In this document: positions 1 to 9,563 of the stretch, in pieces
How the letters are laid out: every line of letters starts with the position of its first letter
Position numbering within the stretch: the first letter of the stretch is position 1
From: G026625185 sp963727835
GTDB lineage: Bacteria > Desulfobacterota > WTBG01 > JAGOGO01
NCBI GenBank assembly: GCA_963727835.1
Contig: CAVSIB010000042.1
Location: 55,269 to 119,268 of the forward strand
Length of the DNA stretch: 64,000 bases
Direction: 5' to 3'
Position numbers and translations under genes: made by a program
The notes under the pieces: generated by a model
The model's database searches: none
What the model was told of the DNA's origin: nothing
Seen by the model: the letters and a program-made list of their open reading frames with translations, nothing else

Positions 1-124
1 GAGCGCCATTTTGTTGCTGTTTAATAGCCATTTCTTGAATGGGCTTAGGATCACGACCCTTCATGGCGGGACCTAAGGATATAGACATTACATTAATACT
101 TTCGGCAATCCGCATTATTTTCAT
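1..124 (-). CDS. acsE: Methyltetrahydrofolate:corrinoid/iron-sulfur protein methyltransferase, N-terminus (partial)
   Basis: Only the first 41 codons lie in the window; the gene runs off the left edge. The start at 124 follows an AAGGAGGT ribosome binding site with 7-nt spacing; a second ATG at 115 is less well placed. The peptide begins MKIMRIAES and contains GRDPKPIQEMAIKQQ followed by NGA, which matches the N-terminus of pterin-binding MeTr proteins (RDP..VQ.WA..Q..GGA). By family knowledge it transfers the methyl group of methyl-THF to the cobalt of AcsCD in the cytoplasm. It lies 26 bp downstream of acsC in the same direction, so it is the last visible gene of the acs operon. The usual ER(I)NG start of the family appears as AESIN, a mild divergence. 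Confidence 0.8.
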   Translation of the reverse strand, partial: MKIMRIAESINVMSISLGPAMKGRDPKPIQEMAIKQQQNGA

Positions 125-150
125 GAACGATACCTCCTTGTGTCCTTATT

Positions 151-1491
151 TTAGTGCCAACTCTTTAAATAGGCCGGGATATGGGCACCTTCTCTCGGGC
201 CGATTTGGATTTCCCAATCAGGTAATTCTTCTTCTAACTCACCGCTGATGCTCGCCACATAACCAGGGATAATTAATTTTCTATGTTTCACTTTATCCAA
301 AATGCCGGATTTTTTCAGAAAGAGCGCGATCTGGTCCGCGGAAAACTTTCCGGCCGCCCAAGCAGTTAAAACGGAGAGTCCTTCAGTATCGAGCACCAAC
401 AGCCAGGACGGAACGCGCGAGTTTTCAATCTCACCCGAAACAATAAAATAAGTAAGCGAAAAGTTCGACGTAATCAGAACCGGAGAACTTTCCGTTGGAT
501 TATTGACCTCGTAGATACCTTCTGAGGTAGCCATCGGCCGCTGAGGATCAGTATAAATATTCATCCGTTGTACTAAGAGCGGGAAAAGGCTTTCCCCTTG
601 TAAATCGGAAAGGACCAAAATTCCCGCATATTTAGAAACCATGGTGCAGGCGATCAAGCTTTCTTCTAATAAGTTATTGCTCATATCACAAGGGAAGGCA
701 ATAGTCGGAAAACCTAAAGCCTGAACTCTCCCAACTAAAGCCGCCCTTCGAATACTAATCTGGTCTTTAAAAACTTTATTTAAGCCACGGCTTCCAGAAT
801 CAATCACCAAATCTTTAAGCCCCATTTCGGTTAGTTTGGTGGTTAACTCCATCACTTCATCAATACCATTTCCTTTAACCGCTAAAGGGAGATTTTTTTC
901 TTTCGCCAATTTCCCCAACGCGTCTGAATTTTCCTTGGTAGCCGCATAAAGCAGCGGGCGGATCGGAGACGCTATTTCAGAGGCGGCCTGCAAGTTTTCT
1001 GATTTTTCGCTCATCAGAATTATTTTTTTGATCCCCGCACCCATTACTTTTTCAATTAACCTCAGAAATTTATTCTTATCCCCAGAAGTGTTTTTTAGGG
1101 CAACCAGATCAGGTTTAAGGATAAGACCAACGCGCTCAAATTTCAATTCTTGAAATCTTTTTAGACGCCCTTCGACTTCACCATCGTTCATGGTATCGGC
1201 CACTAATACCGCAATGCCGGTGGGATTCACAAACGTTTTTTCATGCCGAAATTGAACTGTCTCTCCTCCGCATTTAAAAATATCATCAGCACCAATGGTA
1301 ACCGGTCTAATCGGGGGGGCAGATGCCTGAGCCAGTTGCACTTTGGCCTCTTCAGCTACATACGGACAACTCTCCAGCTCGGCCTGTCCGGCAGCCAACT
1401 TCATCGCAAACGCCAAACACGTGGGGGGTCCACATTCAGCACAGTTAGTTTTGGGAAGGAGTTTAAAGATTTGAATTCCTGTTAAACCCAT
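151..1491 (-). CDS. acsC: Corrinoid/iron-sulfur protein large (gamma) subunit
   Basis: 446 residues, the family length. It carries the cobamide and the low-potential 4Fe-4S cluster that pass the methyl group from AcsE to the A-cluster of AcsB. The N-terminal cluster motif is intact: C17-x2-C20-x4-C25-x16-C42 (NCAECGPPTC then SCPY). The rest matches the TIM-barrel and C-terminal cobamide-binding part, with NPTGIAVLVADTMND and SREGAHIP-like GPREGAHIPAYLKSW at the end. Start at 1491 is supported by AAAGGAGG just upstream. It sits between acsB (40 bp upstream) and acsE. No disruption is seen. Confidence 0.95.
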   Translation of the reverse strand: MGLTGIQIFKLLPKTNCAECGPPTCLAFAMKLAAGQAELESCPYVAEEAKVQLAQASAPPIRPVTIGADDIFKCGGETVQFRHEKTFVNPTGIAVLVADTMNDGEVEGRLKRFQELKFERVGLILKPDLVALKNTSGDKNKFLRLIEKVMGAGIKKIILMSEKSENLQAASEIASPIRPLLYAATKENSDALGKLAKEKNLPLAVKGNGIDEVMELTTKLTEMGLKDLVIDSGSRGLNKVFKDQISIRRAALVGRVQALGFPTIAFPCDMSNNLLEESLIACTMVSKYAGILVLSDLQGESLFPLLVQRMNIYTDPQRPMATSEGIYEVNNPTESSPVLITSNFSLTYFIVSGEIENSRVPSWLLVLDTEGLSVLTAWAAGKFSADQIALFLKKSGILDKVKHRKLIIPGYVASISGELEEELPDWEIQIGPREGAHIPAYLKSWH

Positions 1492-1531
1492 GGGGTTCCT
1501 CCTTTCAGCTTCCTGACGTAATTATTTCACC

Positions 1532-3742
1532 TTAAACGTTCATAATTGATTCCATAGAAAGAGCCGGATGTCCTTTCTCTTTGAGAAACGAGAGTATTTC
1601 CTCTTGCTTAATTCCTACCGTCTCGTCGGCGATCATATCGGCGAAGTTTTCAATGCCCAACTCTTTGGCGCGCGCATTAATCCTATCCCGCAATGCTTCT
1701 TTCAAAGACTTTGGCATCCAGACTAACCGCTTAATGCCTCCTTCAGCTTGAAGAAATTTCTTCGAAGTAATGTAATGCTTGCTGTGGCCAACAAAACCAG
1801 GAGTAACATTACCACCACCTACCTGACCAGCTAAAGAAGTAAATTTCATCCCGCACGGGGTATCCATTGAGCTATCCCGATCAACAGTCATAACCCCATT
1901 ACATTTATCCAGCACTGCGGCAATACATTCAAAACACCCGCATGAAGTCATTGGGCTTACCATAATGCTGTAGGCATTAACTTCACTGACTTGCTGCCGG
2001 GAGGCTTTGTTAACAAATGCGTTTACTCCCTTCCATTGGCCGAAACGAGGATTGATAACCTCTCCCTTCTGGATGGGTTGATTGGGGCCAGTAGGATTAA
2101 TCTCATTCGAGGCTTTGCAGTCAAGCCAGTTATAAGCACCACAAAGTCCGGTTCGCTCAGGGGTAACAACACAGACATGGGAAGGGGCAAATGACTGACA
2201 GAGCGTGCAAGAATAATAAGTTCCTTCACTTTCATCGGTCATTCCTGCAATCCGTTCGTCTCGGATCCGAAAAGCATTTCTGGCTTTTTGGGTAAGTTCT
2301 TTAACCTTATCTTCTTCCGTGTAAATCTGAACCTGGACCTTATCGAAGATTGCTCCAAAGTCTTTATGGTACATTGCATGAAGAATGTTACCGATATCCT
2401 TTAACGTAAATCCTTTCTCCACCGCTTGTTTCGCCACGCGAATCCAGGCGATATCTCTTTGTCCAATGTGCATGAGTCCCTGGGCATAGTTAATAAGATG
2501 GTGGATCTGCCGTTCCAAAATGGGAAGAAAATCTTCTTGCATCTGCCGGCCAGCAACCATGACATAAATACCAAGAGGAAGACGGCTTCCTGCCGGAACA
2601 TCAGTAATGTCCGGACCAAAAACCTCAACTTTTCCGTCTTCAACCTCATTCATGTTTTTCATCTCAGAAAATTCGGTCATCTGAGTCCGCCCGCCCCCGC
2701 ATTCCAACTGGATATCTGAACCCCGAACCCGCTCACCTTCAAAGGCAGCTCCATACGCAAGCGGAATTGGAACTTCAGTAACCGCAACTTTGAGACCCCG
2801 CACTTCAATTGCTTTCTGCACCATCTCCTCATAGGGAACGTTAGACACCACATGCTCGTAGGTACATATTCCGGTAGGAAGAACTTCCGGAATCGGGGTA
2901 TCAGCAATAACCGGAAATCCCCAATTAATAGCACCCGCTGCATTTGCATACCATTCATCTGATACAAACCCCAAAGCCAAAACAAAAGCAAAAATCCGGT
3001 CTTTGTTGTAAATGAGCACCTTGCGAAAATCACCGGGTTTTGCTCCCCCAAAAGACATTGCGGCACGAGTGGCAAATCCCAGTGAAAATACCGTCGAGGA
3101 AGTATCCGGGCCAAAAGATACTAAGCGAGTGGGCCAGCCTATCTGTACCCCAGCTTTTACCAATTGTTCTGACATGCTGGTGCCATTGTTTTTGGACGAC
3201 ATAAAGACATAAAGATTCTTGAGCTGAAGCTCATGAGCGATTTTTGACGCAATCTCTTCGGTTGGTGGCGCTCCAAGAATAGCGGCAAAACCCGGGGCAG
3301 TTCCGTCCACAAACTCCACTCCTCGTTTTCGCATGATGACATCATCGGCTGCTCCCAGCCAGATACTTTTCTCCCCAACCTGTTCGCCTCTTAGATAAAA
3401 GTCAGGGTGTTCAAGGTAGCGGATGGCTTCCTCAATCTCCTCTGCCCAAAGGGTAGCCATTCCGGCATCAAGCGCCGGAGCCAAATACGGCAAATGATGA
3501 TGTTCTTTAACCGGAGGAGGTAAAATTTCCCGACAGCGCCTTAAGACACGCTGGCAGTCTCCTAAGGTTTTGACTGGGATCCCTATAATTCCATAAATTA
3601 TCGGAAGATAATAGGCAGTATCCGGAAAACCGATTTCCTGGTTAGGTCCATATTTTTCCAATACTTGCTTGTATTGCTTTTCAACTCGGGTAACAATTTT
3701 ATGAGCGCCACGAATGGCAGCTGAAGCAATAATTTTGGACAA
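1532..3742 (-). CDS. acsB: Acetyl-CoA synthase (CODH/ACS beta subunit)
   Basis: 736 residues; joins the methyl from AcsCD, CO from CooS and CoA at the nickel-containing A-cluster. The A-cluster ligands are visible: C512 and C515 (SCTLC), C524 (HVC), C534 (GLCGAYNW), and C601-G602-C603 (TSCGCFEC). These are the Moorella thermoacetica positions shifted by exactly six, so the active site appears complete. The N-terminal CO-tunnel domain (IGFPDTAYYLPIIYG) is present, which marks the bacterial form rather than the shorter archaeal CdhC. It lies 44 bp downstream of cooS and 40 bp upstream of acsC, all co-directional. The start at 3742 has a GGAGGAAT site upstream. Confidence 0.96.
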   Translation of the reverse strand: MSKIIASAAIRGAHKIVTRVEKQYKQVLEKYGPNQEIGFPDTAYYLPIIYGIIGIPVKTLGDCQRVLRRCREILPPPVKEHHHLPYLAPALDAGMATLWAEEIEEAIRYLEHPDFYLRGEQVGEKSIWLGAADDVIMRKRGVEFVDGTAPGFAAILGAPPTEEIASKIAHELQLKNLYVFMSSKNNGTSMSEQLVKAGVQIGWPTRLVSFGPDTSSTVFSLGFATRAAMSFGGAKPGDFRKVLIYNKDRIFAFVLALGFVSDEWYANAAGAINWGFPVIADTPIPEVLPTGICTYEHVVSNVPYEEMVQKAIEVRGLKVAVTEVPIPLAYGAAFEGERVRGSDIQLECGGGRTQMTEFSEMKNMNEVEDGKVEVFGPDITDVPAGSRLPLGIYVMVAGRQMQEDFLPILERQIHHLINYAQGLMHIGQRDIAWIRVAKQAVEKGFTLKDIGNILHAMYHKDFGAIFDKVQVQIYTEEDKVKELTQKARNAFRIRDERIAGMTDESEGTYYSCTLCQSFAPSHVCVVTPERTGLCGAYNWLDCKASNEINPTGPNQPIQKGEVINPRFGQWKGVNAFVNKASRQQVSEVNAYSIMVSPMTSCGCFECIAAVLDKCNGVMTVDRDSSMDTPCGMKFTSLAGQVGGGNVTPGFVGHSKHYITSKKFLQAEGGIKRLVWMPKSLKEALRDRINARAKELGIENFADMIADETVGIKQEEILSFLKEKGHPALSMESIMNV

Positions 3743-3786
3743 TTTGATTCCTCCTTATTTTTTTGCTTAAAAAGTTGACGCTCCTA

Positions 3787-5778
3787 TTAAACCGCCTCCA
3801 ATTCACGCCTCATTGCCATATCATAAAGCACTCTTTCCCGAGCTTTATCAAGACCGAGTGCTTTCCGCTTTTTATCGATGTGGGTTATCATCTTCTTTGC
3901 CATCTCGATGGGGTCGGTGGCAAAATCCCACATTCCCCCTACTTCTTGTTCTAAGCCTTTGAACAAATACTCCGTTAATGCGTCGCACCCCAAGGTAGGA
4001 AAGGTAGTCCCAAAAATCGTGTAGATGCCGGAGGCGACAAAATACTGACCAATTGCAACTGCTTTTTCACTCATCCACTCGGGTGCGCACCCGGCGGCCG
4101 GCAAATCACTGATGTCATCTCCCAAACCGCCTTCCTTCACTACCGCAGTGGCGGCCATGAGAATTCGGCTGTTATCAACACACGACCCCATGTGAAGGAC
4201 CGGCAGAATACCCACCGCTTCACACACTTCTGCCAACCCGCTGCCCGCATATTTCGCGGCGGCTTCGGGAAGAAGCAGTCCCGCTTTTCCACAGGCCATC
4301 GCGGAACATCCGGTGGAAAGAACAATGACGTCATTTTTAATCAACTCTTTAATCAAGGTTAAATGGGCTTGGTCATGAACGGTCCGCACATTGTTGCATC
4401 CTACCACACCAGCGATGCCGCGAATTCTGCCCCCGATGATGTTATCATTGAGAGGTCTGTAGGAAGCTCTAAACATCCCCCCCAGGAGATAATTAATCGT
4501 CTCATGAGCAAAACCCACTACGGTATCACATTTGTGACCGGGTATTTTGGTTTTACCCGTGCGTTTTGGAAAATTTTCAATTGCCGCCTTCACAATCTCT
4601 TTAGCAGTCTCAAGGGGATTGTGGTCATCAAACTGGATATGCCGCGCCCCACTAATTTTGGCTTTAGGAGAGGTCGTGATAATTTCGGTATGATAGCACT
4701 GGGCAACATCATGAATTGACTGCATTTCACACTGAACATCCACCACCATTGCGTCAACAACTCCGGTCACAATGGCAAGCTCTTGCTGGAGGAAGTTACC
4801 CGCAATCGGTATCCCGTGACGCATCAAGATCTCATTGGCCGTACAGCACATCCCGGCCAAGTTGATCCCTTTAGCTCCTTTCGATTTGGCAAAGGCGATC
4901 ATGTCTGGCTCTTGGGTCGCGACAACCACCATTTCGGAAAGAAGCGGATCATGACCATGAACAATAATGTTGATCTCATCTTCTTTTAAAACCCCCAGGT
5001 TGATAGATCCTTTGACGGGCACGGGGGTCCCAAACAAAATATCCTGGAGTTCAGTAGCCAGCATTGAACCTCCCCACCCGTCAGCCAAGGCTGCTCGGCT
5101 TCCTTGGGCGATGAGGTTTTTGTAGTCTTGATCTACCCCCATGTGGGTCCGGTGCATAAGTTCAACTATTTCACGATCAATCCCTCTGGGAATCAGGTTA
5201 TATTTGCGCCAGATTTCCTGACGTTTTAGGGGAGCGCGTTTCGTCATCACCAGCCCCCCTTCCTGTTTTCCCCATTCGGCAGCTGCCAGTTCACCCACTT
5301 TAATCGCAATCTCTTCAATTTCCCTATCCTCGATGTCAATGCCAAAATCCAACGCAAGTTGCAGGAGTTTAGGCACGTCTTTAACTCCGTAACCGGGAAT
5401 TTCTCCTTTGGCAGCTAATAAAAATACTTCTGCAACTCCCCGGCCGTGATCAGAGTGGGATGCTGACCCGCCGGCGATCATTCTCACAAAGTTCCGGGCC
5501 GCGATCGTTTCAATAGTAGCCCCGCACACCCCAACCCGTTTTTTTTCTTCCCCTTCAGCTTTCTTTTTTGGTGCCGGAAGCCGACACGGTCCCATCGAAC
5601 AGGTTCGACAACAGCTTCCTTCCGCACCAATCGGGCAAGGCTTCATCGCATCAGCACGGTCAAATACCAGGCTCACCCCATCATTCTTGGCCTTTTCGAT
5701 CATCTCCTGGCTTGCCTCACAAACCGTCCGTAAAGGCTCAATTTTTTCTTCTTTTATTTTTTTCTTTTCGTCTGCCAT
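3787..5778 (-). CDS. cooS: Carbon monoxide dehydrogenase catalytic subunit
   Basis: 663 residues, the Ni-Fe-S CODH that reduces CO2 to CO for AcsB (equivalent to AcsA). The N-terminal cysteines for the D and B clusters are present (CPIGAEGSCCRTCSMGPCR). Downstream motifs typical of C-cluster binding include GMCCTANE, DVQCEMQS, GVVGCNN, STGCSAMACGKAG and MGSCVDNSRI. The start at 5778 is followed by a lysine-rich leader (MADEKKKIKEEK) and preceded by a GGAGGTAA site. Its position directly before acsB shows it is the ACS-associated enzyme rather than a stand-alone respiratory CODH. The acsA symbol would be equally correct. Confidence 0.95.
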   Translation of the reverse strand: MADEKKKIKEEKIEPLRTVCEASQEMIEKAKNDGVSLVFDRADAMKPCPIGAEGSCCRTCSMGPCRLPAPKKKAEGEEKKRVGVCGATIETIAARNFVRMIAGGSASHSDHGRGVAEVFLLAAKGEIPGYGVKDVPKLLQLALDFGIDIEDREIEEIAIKVGELAAAEWGKQEGGLVMTKRAPLKRQEIWRKYNLIPRGIDREIVELMHRTHMGVDQDYKNLIAQGSRAALADGWGGSMLATELQDILFGTPVPVKGSINLGVLKEDEINIIVHGHDPLLSEMVVVATQEPDMIAFAKSKGAKGINLAGMCCTANEILMRHGIPIAGNFLQQELAIVTGVVDAMVVDVQCEMQSIHDVAQCYHTEIITTSPKAKISGARHIQFDDHNPLETAKEIVKAAIENFPKRTGKTKIPGHKCDTVVGFAHETINYLLGGMFRASYRPLNDNIIGGRIRGIAGVVGCNNVRTVHDQAHLTLIKELIKNDVIVLSTGCSAMACGKAGLLLPEAAAKYAGSGLAEVCEAVGILPVLHMGSCVDNSRILMAATAVVKEGGLGDDISDLPAAGCAPEWMSEKAVAIGQYFVASGIYTIFGTTFPTLGCDALTEYLFKGLEQEVGGMWDFATDPIEMAKKMITHIDKKRKALGLDKARERVLYDMAMRRELEAV

Positions 5779-5818
5779 TATTTACCTCCTAAACTCAACA
5801 TTGAGTAAGATTCATCCA

Positions 5819-6157
5819 TTATGCCGGGGTCTTTCTTTTTTCACTCCCGTATACTTCCGATGAATACCAGTACCGAAGGCTGGTCTTAAGGTACTGAACC
5901 ATATCTTCACTATTTTTCATGTTGTGCCGCCAGTCACCCTTTTCGGTGGGAGTACCTTCTTCATAACTAGGCCCTAAAAGTTCAACTTCTTTGCCAGAGA
6001 AATCTTTCTTTTTTTCTTTAGGATAATTAAACTCCCCGATTTTATCCTCCGTAGCTAACCAGGAATGCAGAATTTTTACCTGGGGAACTTCTTTGGCTTT
6101 CTTTTTCGGTTTTTCTTGAAGCGAAGCTTCTTCCTTTGCTCGAGATGGTTCAGCCAT
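5819..6157 (-). CDS. Small unknown protein of the acs operon
   Basis: 112 residues; I do not recognise the family. The first 25 residues are lysine/glutamate-rich and probably disordered (MAEPSRAKEEASLQEK); the rest contains HSWLATEDKIGEFNYP and a tyrosine/tryptophan-rich end (LRYWYSSEVYG). It has no cysteine cluster, signal peptide or membrane segment. Its ATG overlaps the TGA of acsD by one base (TGATG), which suggests translational coupling, and cooS starts 40 bp downstream. The position between acsD and cooS implies a role in CODH/ACS assembly or subunit contact, but that is inference from context only. Confidence 0.7.
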   Translation of the reverse strand: MAEPSRAKEEASLQEKPKKKAKEVPQVKILHSWLATEDKIGEFNYPKEKKKDFSGKEVELLGPSYEEGTPTEKGDWRHNMKNSEDMVQYLKTSLRYWYSSEVYGSEKRKTPA

Positions 6158-7351
6158 CAGCTCTTTTTAGCGGCCAAAAATGCGGTAAAAACCTCAACTG
6201 CTTCGGGTGAAATTGTTACTCCTCCTTCTCCCTCCTCATAAACTTTTACGACCGCAAGCACATGATCCGGACCAACCGTCAAAGGCGCATCCAAGATTTT
6301 AGCGATATTAATCTCAAGCTTAATTCCCCGGGTCAGGCTGGCAACAGCAGCAACTTCACCAGGGGCTGCTTTTGTAACCCCTTCGGAAACTGGAACAATG
6401 GCGGGGCGGGCCACTCCGGCCATATCAGCAACATAGTTTCTCACCAACTCAATCGCTTTCGGATGACGCATTACTAAAATATCAGCCCCGGCAAGCAGTA
6501 ACGTTACCGCGGTCATGGCCTCAAGGGTGATACCCCGGTTTACGGCGTTTCCCATAAGGGGGTCGTCCGCAGTCTTCGCTTCCTTTGTTTTCCAAACCTC
6601 ATCGGCCAAATTAGAAATCATCGGGAACTGTAATTTGTCATCTTGTTGGGTAAGCGCTGCCTGCCGGATTCGCTCCATAACGGAATAGGTATATTCAATA
6701 CCATATCCGATTGCGCCCGTTGTGGGATCAATCAAAATATTTTCCGGCGGTACACCCAGGTTGCCGAGTAAGATATTAAGTTGCTTTGCTAAGTTAATAT
6801 CAATCGGGGAACTGGCGACTACCATATGATTATAAGCAAGAGCTTGCGCGCCAATTTGTTTATGGTTTCCCTCTTGAACTGGGCCCTAAGGCTATTTTTT
6901 ACCTGCGCATAGCCATAGCAACCTTGCGAAGCACTTCCGCATCTTTTTCTACATTATTCGATCCCCAAACAATGAGCGGAATATCAATCGCTTCCAGCAC
7001 TTGCTTGGCAGTCTCAGCAGCTTCATCAGCGCTTCGATTGAGCCCATTGGGATCAGTGCTCTTTAACCACAAGAATATGATATCAGCCTTATAAACATCC
7101 TGGGCTTTTTTTGCCCACGCTACCGGATTTCCTAAAACATCTTTATAAGGCTCCAAACAGACTTCCGACCAGTCGTCCGGGGTAAAATCAGGAACCTGAA
7201 TAGCAATCTTGGGTAGATGAGGTATCTCCCCTTCAAAGGAGTAAAAGGGATACGAATTTTCTCCCCCCACAGTCACTTTTTTTCCGTTTTTCTCTAAGGT
7301 AATGGGACGAATGCTGCCGGTATAAGCCAGCGTTGGTATTTTAAATGCCAT
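6157..7351 (-). CDS. acsD: Corrinoid/iron-sulfur protein small (delta) subunit, frameshifted
   Basis: The gene is read in two pieces. Residues 1-150 start at 7351 (MAFKIPTLAYTGSIRP, FEGEIPHLPKIAIQV); the C-terminal part is open from 6825 (VVASSPIDINLAKQLN, DPTTGAIGYGIEY, MRHPKAIELV). Between them the conserved peptide can still be read: LGP in one frame, then VQEGNHKQIGAQALAYNHM in another, after an in-frame TAA at about 6899. So there are probably two indels between about 6880 and 6905, net +1. Corrected length is about 397 residues against roughly 310-325 in Moorella and Carboxydothermus. The surplus is a C-terminal extension of about 75 residues (VARPAIVPVSEGV through EAVEVFTAFLAAKKS). AcsD pairs with AcsC. 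Confidence 0.85.
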
Positions 7352-7372
7352 AATCCACCTCCCTAAGGATTC

Positions 7373-8261
7373 TTATTTTAAACCCACGGCTATTTTAGCT
7401 GCTTTAACCGTATTCATCATTAACATGGTTATGGTCATTGGACCAACTCCGCCGGGAACCGGCGTAATCATGCTTGCCTTTTCCTTCACTCCCTCAAAAT
7501 CCACATCACCACAAAGCACGGCCTTCCCCGACTCTGTCATGCCGATCCGGTTAACTCCCACATCAATAACCACTGCCCCTTCCTTAACCATGTCCGCGGT
7601 GATTGCTTTTGGTTTGCCGGCAGCAACAATCAAGATATCCGCTCGTTTGGTATGAAATGCGGTATCTCGAGTAGCGGTATGACAGATGGTAACCGTGGCA
7701 TTGGCGCCTTTCTGTTTTTGGAGAAGGATATTAGCGATCGGTTTACCCACAATGTTGCTTCGGCCAACCACCACTACCTCCGCCCCTTTCGTTTCAACCC
7801 CGAAGCGGATCAAAAGCTGCTGGATACCGGCCGGTGTGCAGGGGAGGTAATCAGCTTCGCCAATCATAAGTTTTCCTACGTTTACGGGGTGAAATCCATC
7901 AACATCTTTTCTGGGATCGATTGCATAGAGTATTTTATTTTCGTTCAATATGTTTGGGCAGGGGCAGTTGGACTAAAATGCCGTGAATTTTCGGATCACG
8001 ATTATAAGTATCAATCAATTTAAGAAGTTGATCTTCGGAAATGTCTTTCGGCTGGTTATCTTGGATCGAATAGAACCCAAGGTCTTTTGAGATCTTTTGT
8101 TTTGCGGTTACATAACTAATCGAGGCCGGATCTTCCCCCACGAGAATAGTCACCAACCCTGGGATTACCCCGTTTTTCTCTTTCAGGGTTGCAACTTCCT
8201 TCTTTAATTCTTCCCGAATTTCCTTTGCAACTTCAGTTCCGCTTATGATTTTTGCTGCCAT
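7373..8261 (-). CDS. folD: Methylene-THF dehydrogenase / methenyl-THF cyclohydrolase, frameshifted
   Basis: Bifunctional folate enzyme of the methyl branch. The N-terminal piece starts at 8261 (MAAKIISGTEVAKEI, ILVGEDPASISYV, LVQLPLPKHI), with the catalytic lysine region YVTAKQK. The C-terminal piece follows in another frame (AIDPRKDVDGFHPVN, PCTPAG, VVGRSNIVGKP, VIDVGVNR, DVDFEGV, TPVPGGVGPMT). One extra base near 7945, between KHI and NENKILYAI, breaks the frame. Total length is 889 nt, one base more than a multiple of three, giving about 295 residues, the normal size. Because the protein is otherwise perfectly conserved, a sequencing error is the likeliest cause. It lies 21 bp before acsD. 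Confidence 0.92.
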
Positions 8262-8279
8262 TACCCTACCCTCCTCTTC

Positions 8280-9023
8280 CTATATTAATGGGTCTAAGAT
8301 AGCTTTCATTCCTCTTACCGCGGGTGAAGATTCCGGTAAGTTATACGTTGCCTTCCCTTCACGGTCCCGTTGTGAAATATTTTCGTCATAAGGGATATAA
8401 CCCGCAACTTCCAGGTGGAGCCGTTTGGCTTCTGCTTCTAAACGAGGATCGCCATCCTTTTCAACCTTGCTGATAAGCACCACCTTCCGTGCAATGGCAA
8501 GTTTTAATTCTTCGATAAGGTCAAAAATTCTCCGCGCCGCTTGGAGCCCGCGAACACTATGGTCAGCAACAATAAAGAGAAGATCAATATCCTGAGTCGT
8601 TAAACGACTGAAGTGCTCCATTCCGGCTTCATTATCAATAATAATATATTGATAATTTTTGGTAAGGACCTCAATAAAATGTCGTGCAAGGGAATTCGCA
8701 ACACAATAACACCCCGGCCCCTCCGGCCTCCCCATCACCAAAAGATCATACTTATCCGTTTCCACCAGGGTTTCCTCGGCTTTCATCTCGAACCAAATAT
8801 CTTTGGTCATTCCCGAAGGAACCTCAGTCCGGATTTTTTCCCTGATTCCCCCAATCGTTTGACCAACCGAAATCCCTAAAACATCATTGAGGTTAGCGTT
8901 GGCATCAGCGTCAACTGCTAAAATCGGAGCCTTTCCCTTTCGAATAAGGTAACCAATGATCAACCCTGCAATCGTTGTCTTCCCGGTTCCTCCTTTACCG
9001 GAAACCGCAATCTTGAAGCTCAA
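8280..9023 (-). CDS. cooC: CODH nickel-insertion ATPase (CooC/AcsF family)
   Basis: 247 residues of the MinD/CooC P-loop family, which load nickel into the CODH C-cluster or the ACS A-cluster. The deviant Walker A motif GKGGTGKTT is at residues 9-17 and DADANANLND follows. The CxC dimer metal-binding motif of CooC is present as GCYC in GRPEGPGCYCVANSLAR. The switch region IDNEAGMEHFSR and nucleotide-base motif are also seen. It is the first intact gene of the acs operon, 18 bp before folD. I cannot decide between AcsF (ACS maturation) and CooC (CODH maturation) by eye. Confidence 0.92.
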   Translation of the reverse strand: MSFKIAVSGKGGTGKTTIAGLIIGYLIRKGKAPILAVDADANANLNDVLGISVGQTIGGIREKIRTEVPSGMTKDIWFEMKAEETLVETDKYDLLVMGRPEGPGCYCVANSLARHFIEVLTKNYQYIIIDNEAGMEHFSRLTTQDIDLLFIVADHSVRGLQAARRIFDLIEELKLAIARKVVLISKVEKDGDPRLEAEAKRLHLEVAGYIPYDENISQRDREGKATYNLPESSPAVRGMKAILDPLI

Positions 9024-9104
9024 AGTAAACTACCTTTTTTAATAATTGGTCAAGCGATTATCTCTGCGAAAAATTAAGCAGAAAACAAACGCACCTTAAA
9101 ATAA

Positions 9105-9478
9105 ACCCATCACTTTTCAGGTGTTAACATCAATATCCAAACGCTACACCCGATCAAAGAGAGCCACCATCGCTAAATTATGGACATTGATAATGCCATT
9201 GATACCATCCGCAAGCCCTAAGGAAAATTCCGTCAAGGGAATACATTTCCCCGGCCAGCGACCGTGCCCCCTTTTAATATTCATGATAGGGCCTACCGGA
9301 TGGCTGTCTAAGACCCCCCACACACACACTTTCCACGCCCTTCAATAAGACCCACCGCGGTTCGTACTTTTCCCTTCATCGAGAGGTGTGGGGGTAATAT
9401 CTGGAACTTCGATATATTTTTTGTCAGTTTTGTTCTTAGGCCAAAAAATAGTTTTACTAAAAAAAATTGATCACTTGG
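9105..9478 (-). pseudogene. fhs: Formate-tetrahydrofolate ligase (fhs) remnant
   Basis: No intact reading frame exists, but pieces of formyl-THF synthetase can be read in order on the minus strand. They are KYIEVPDITPTPLDEGK near 9390-9430 (family ITPTPLGEGKST P-loop), TAVGLIEGRGK near 9340-9365, LRQPSGRP near 9300, MNIK then QCIPLT-like KCIPLTEFSLGLADGINGI, and HNLAMVAL ending at 9144, followed after a stop by RLDID. At least three frame changes are needed. The P-loop Gly is Asp and the Ser/Thr after Lys is lost. Only about 110 of some 550 residues remain. It lies just upstream of cooC, where an fhs gene would fit an acetyl-CoA pathway operon. I infer loss of the local copy. Confidence 0.8.
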
Positions 9479-9563
9479 TTATTCCGGTCAAAATTTGTGA
9501 TCATACTTATTAGTTAATTTACTCGCCTTAATGAGCAAGGCAAAAAATACAATAAAAATTTCT

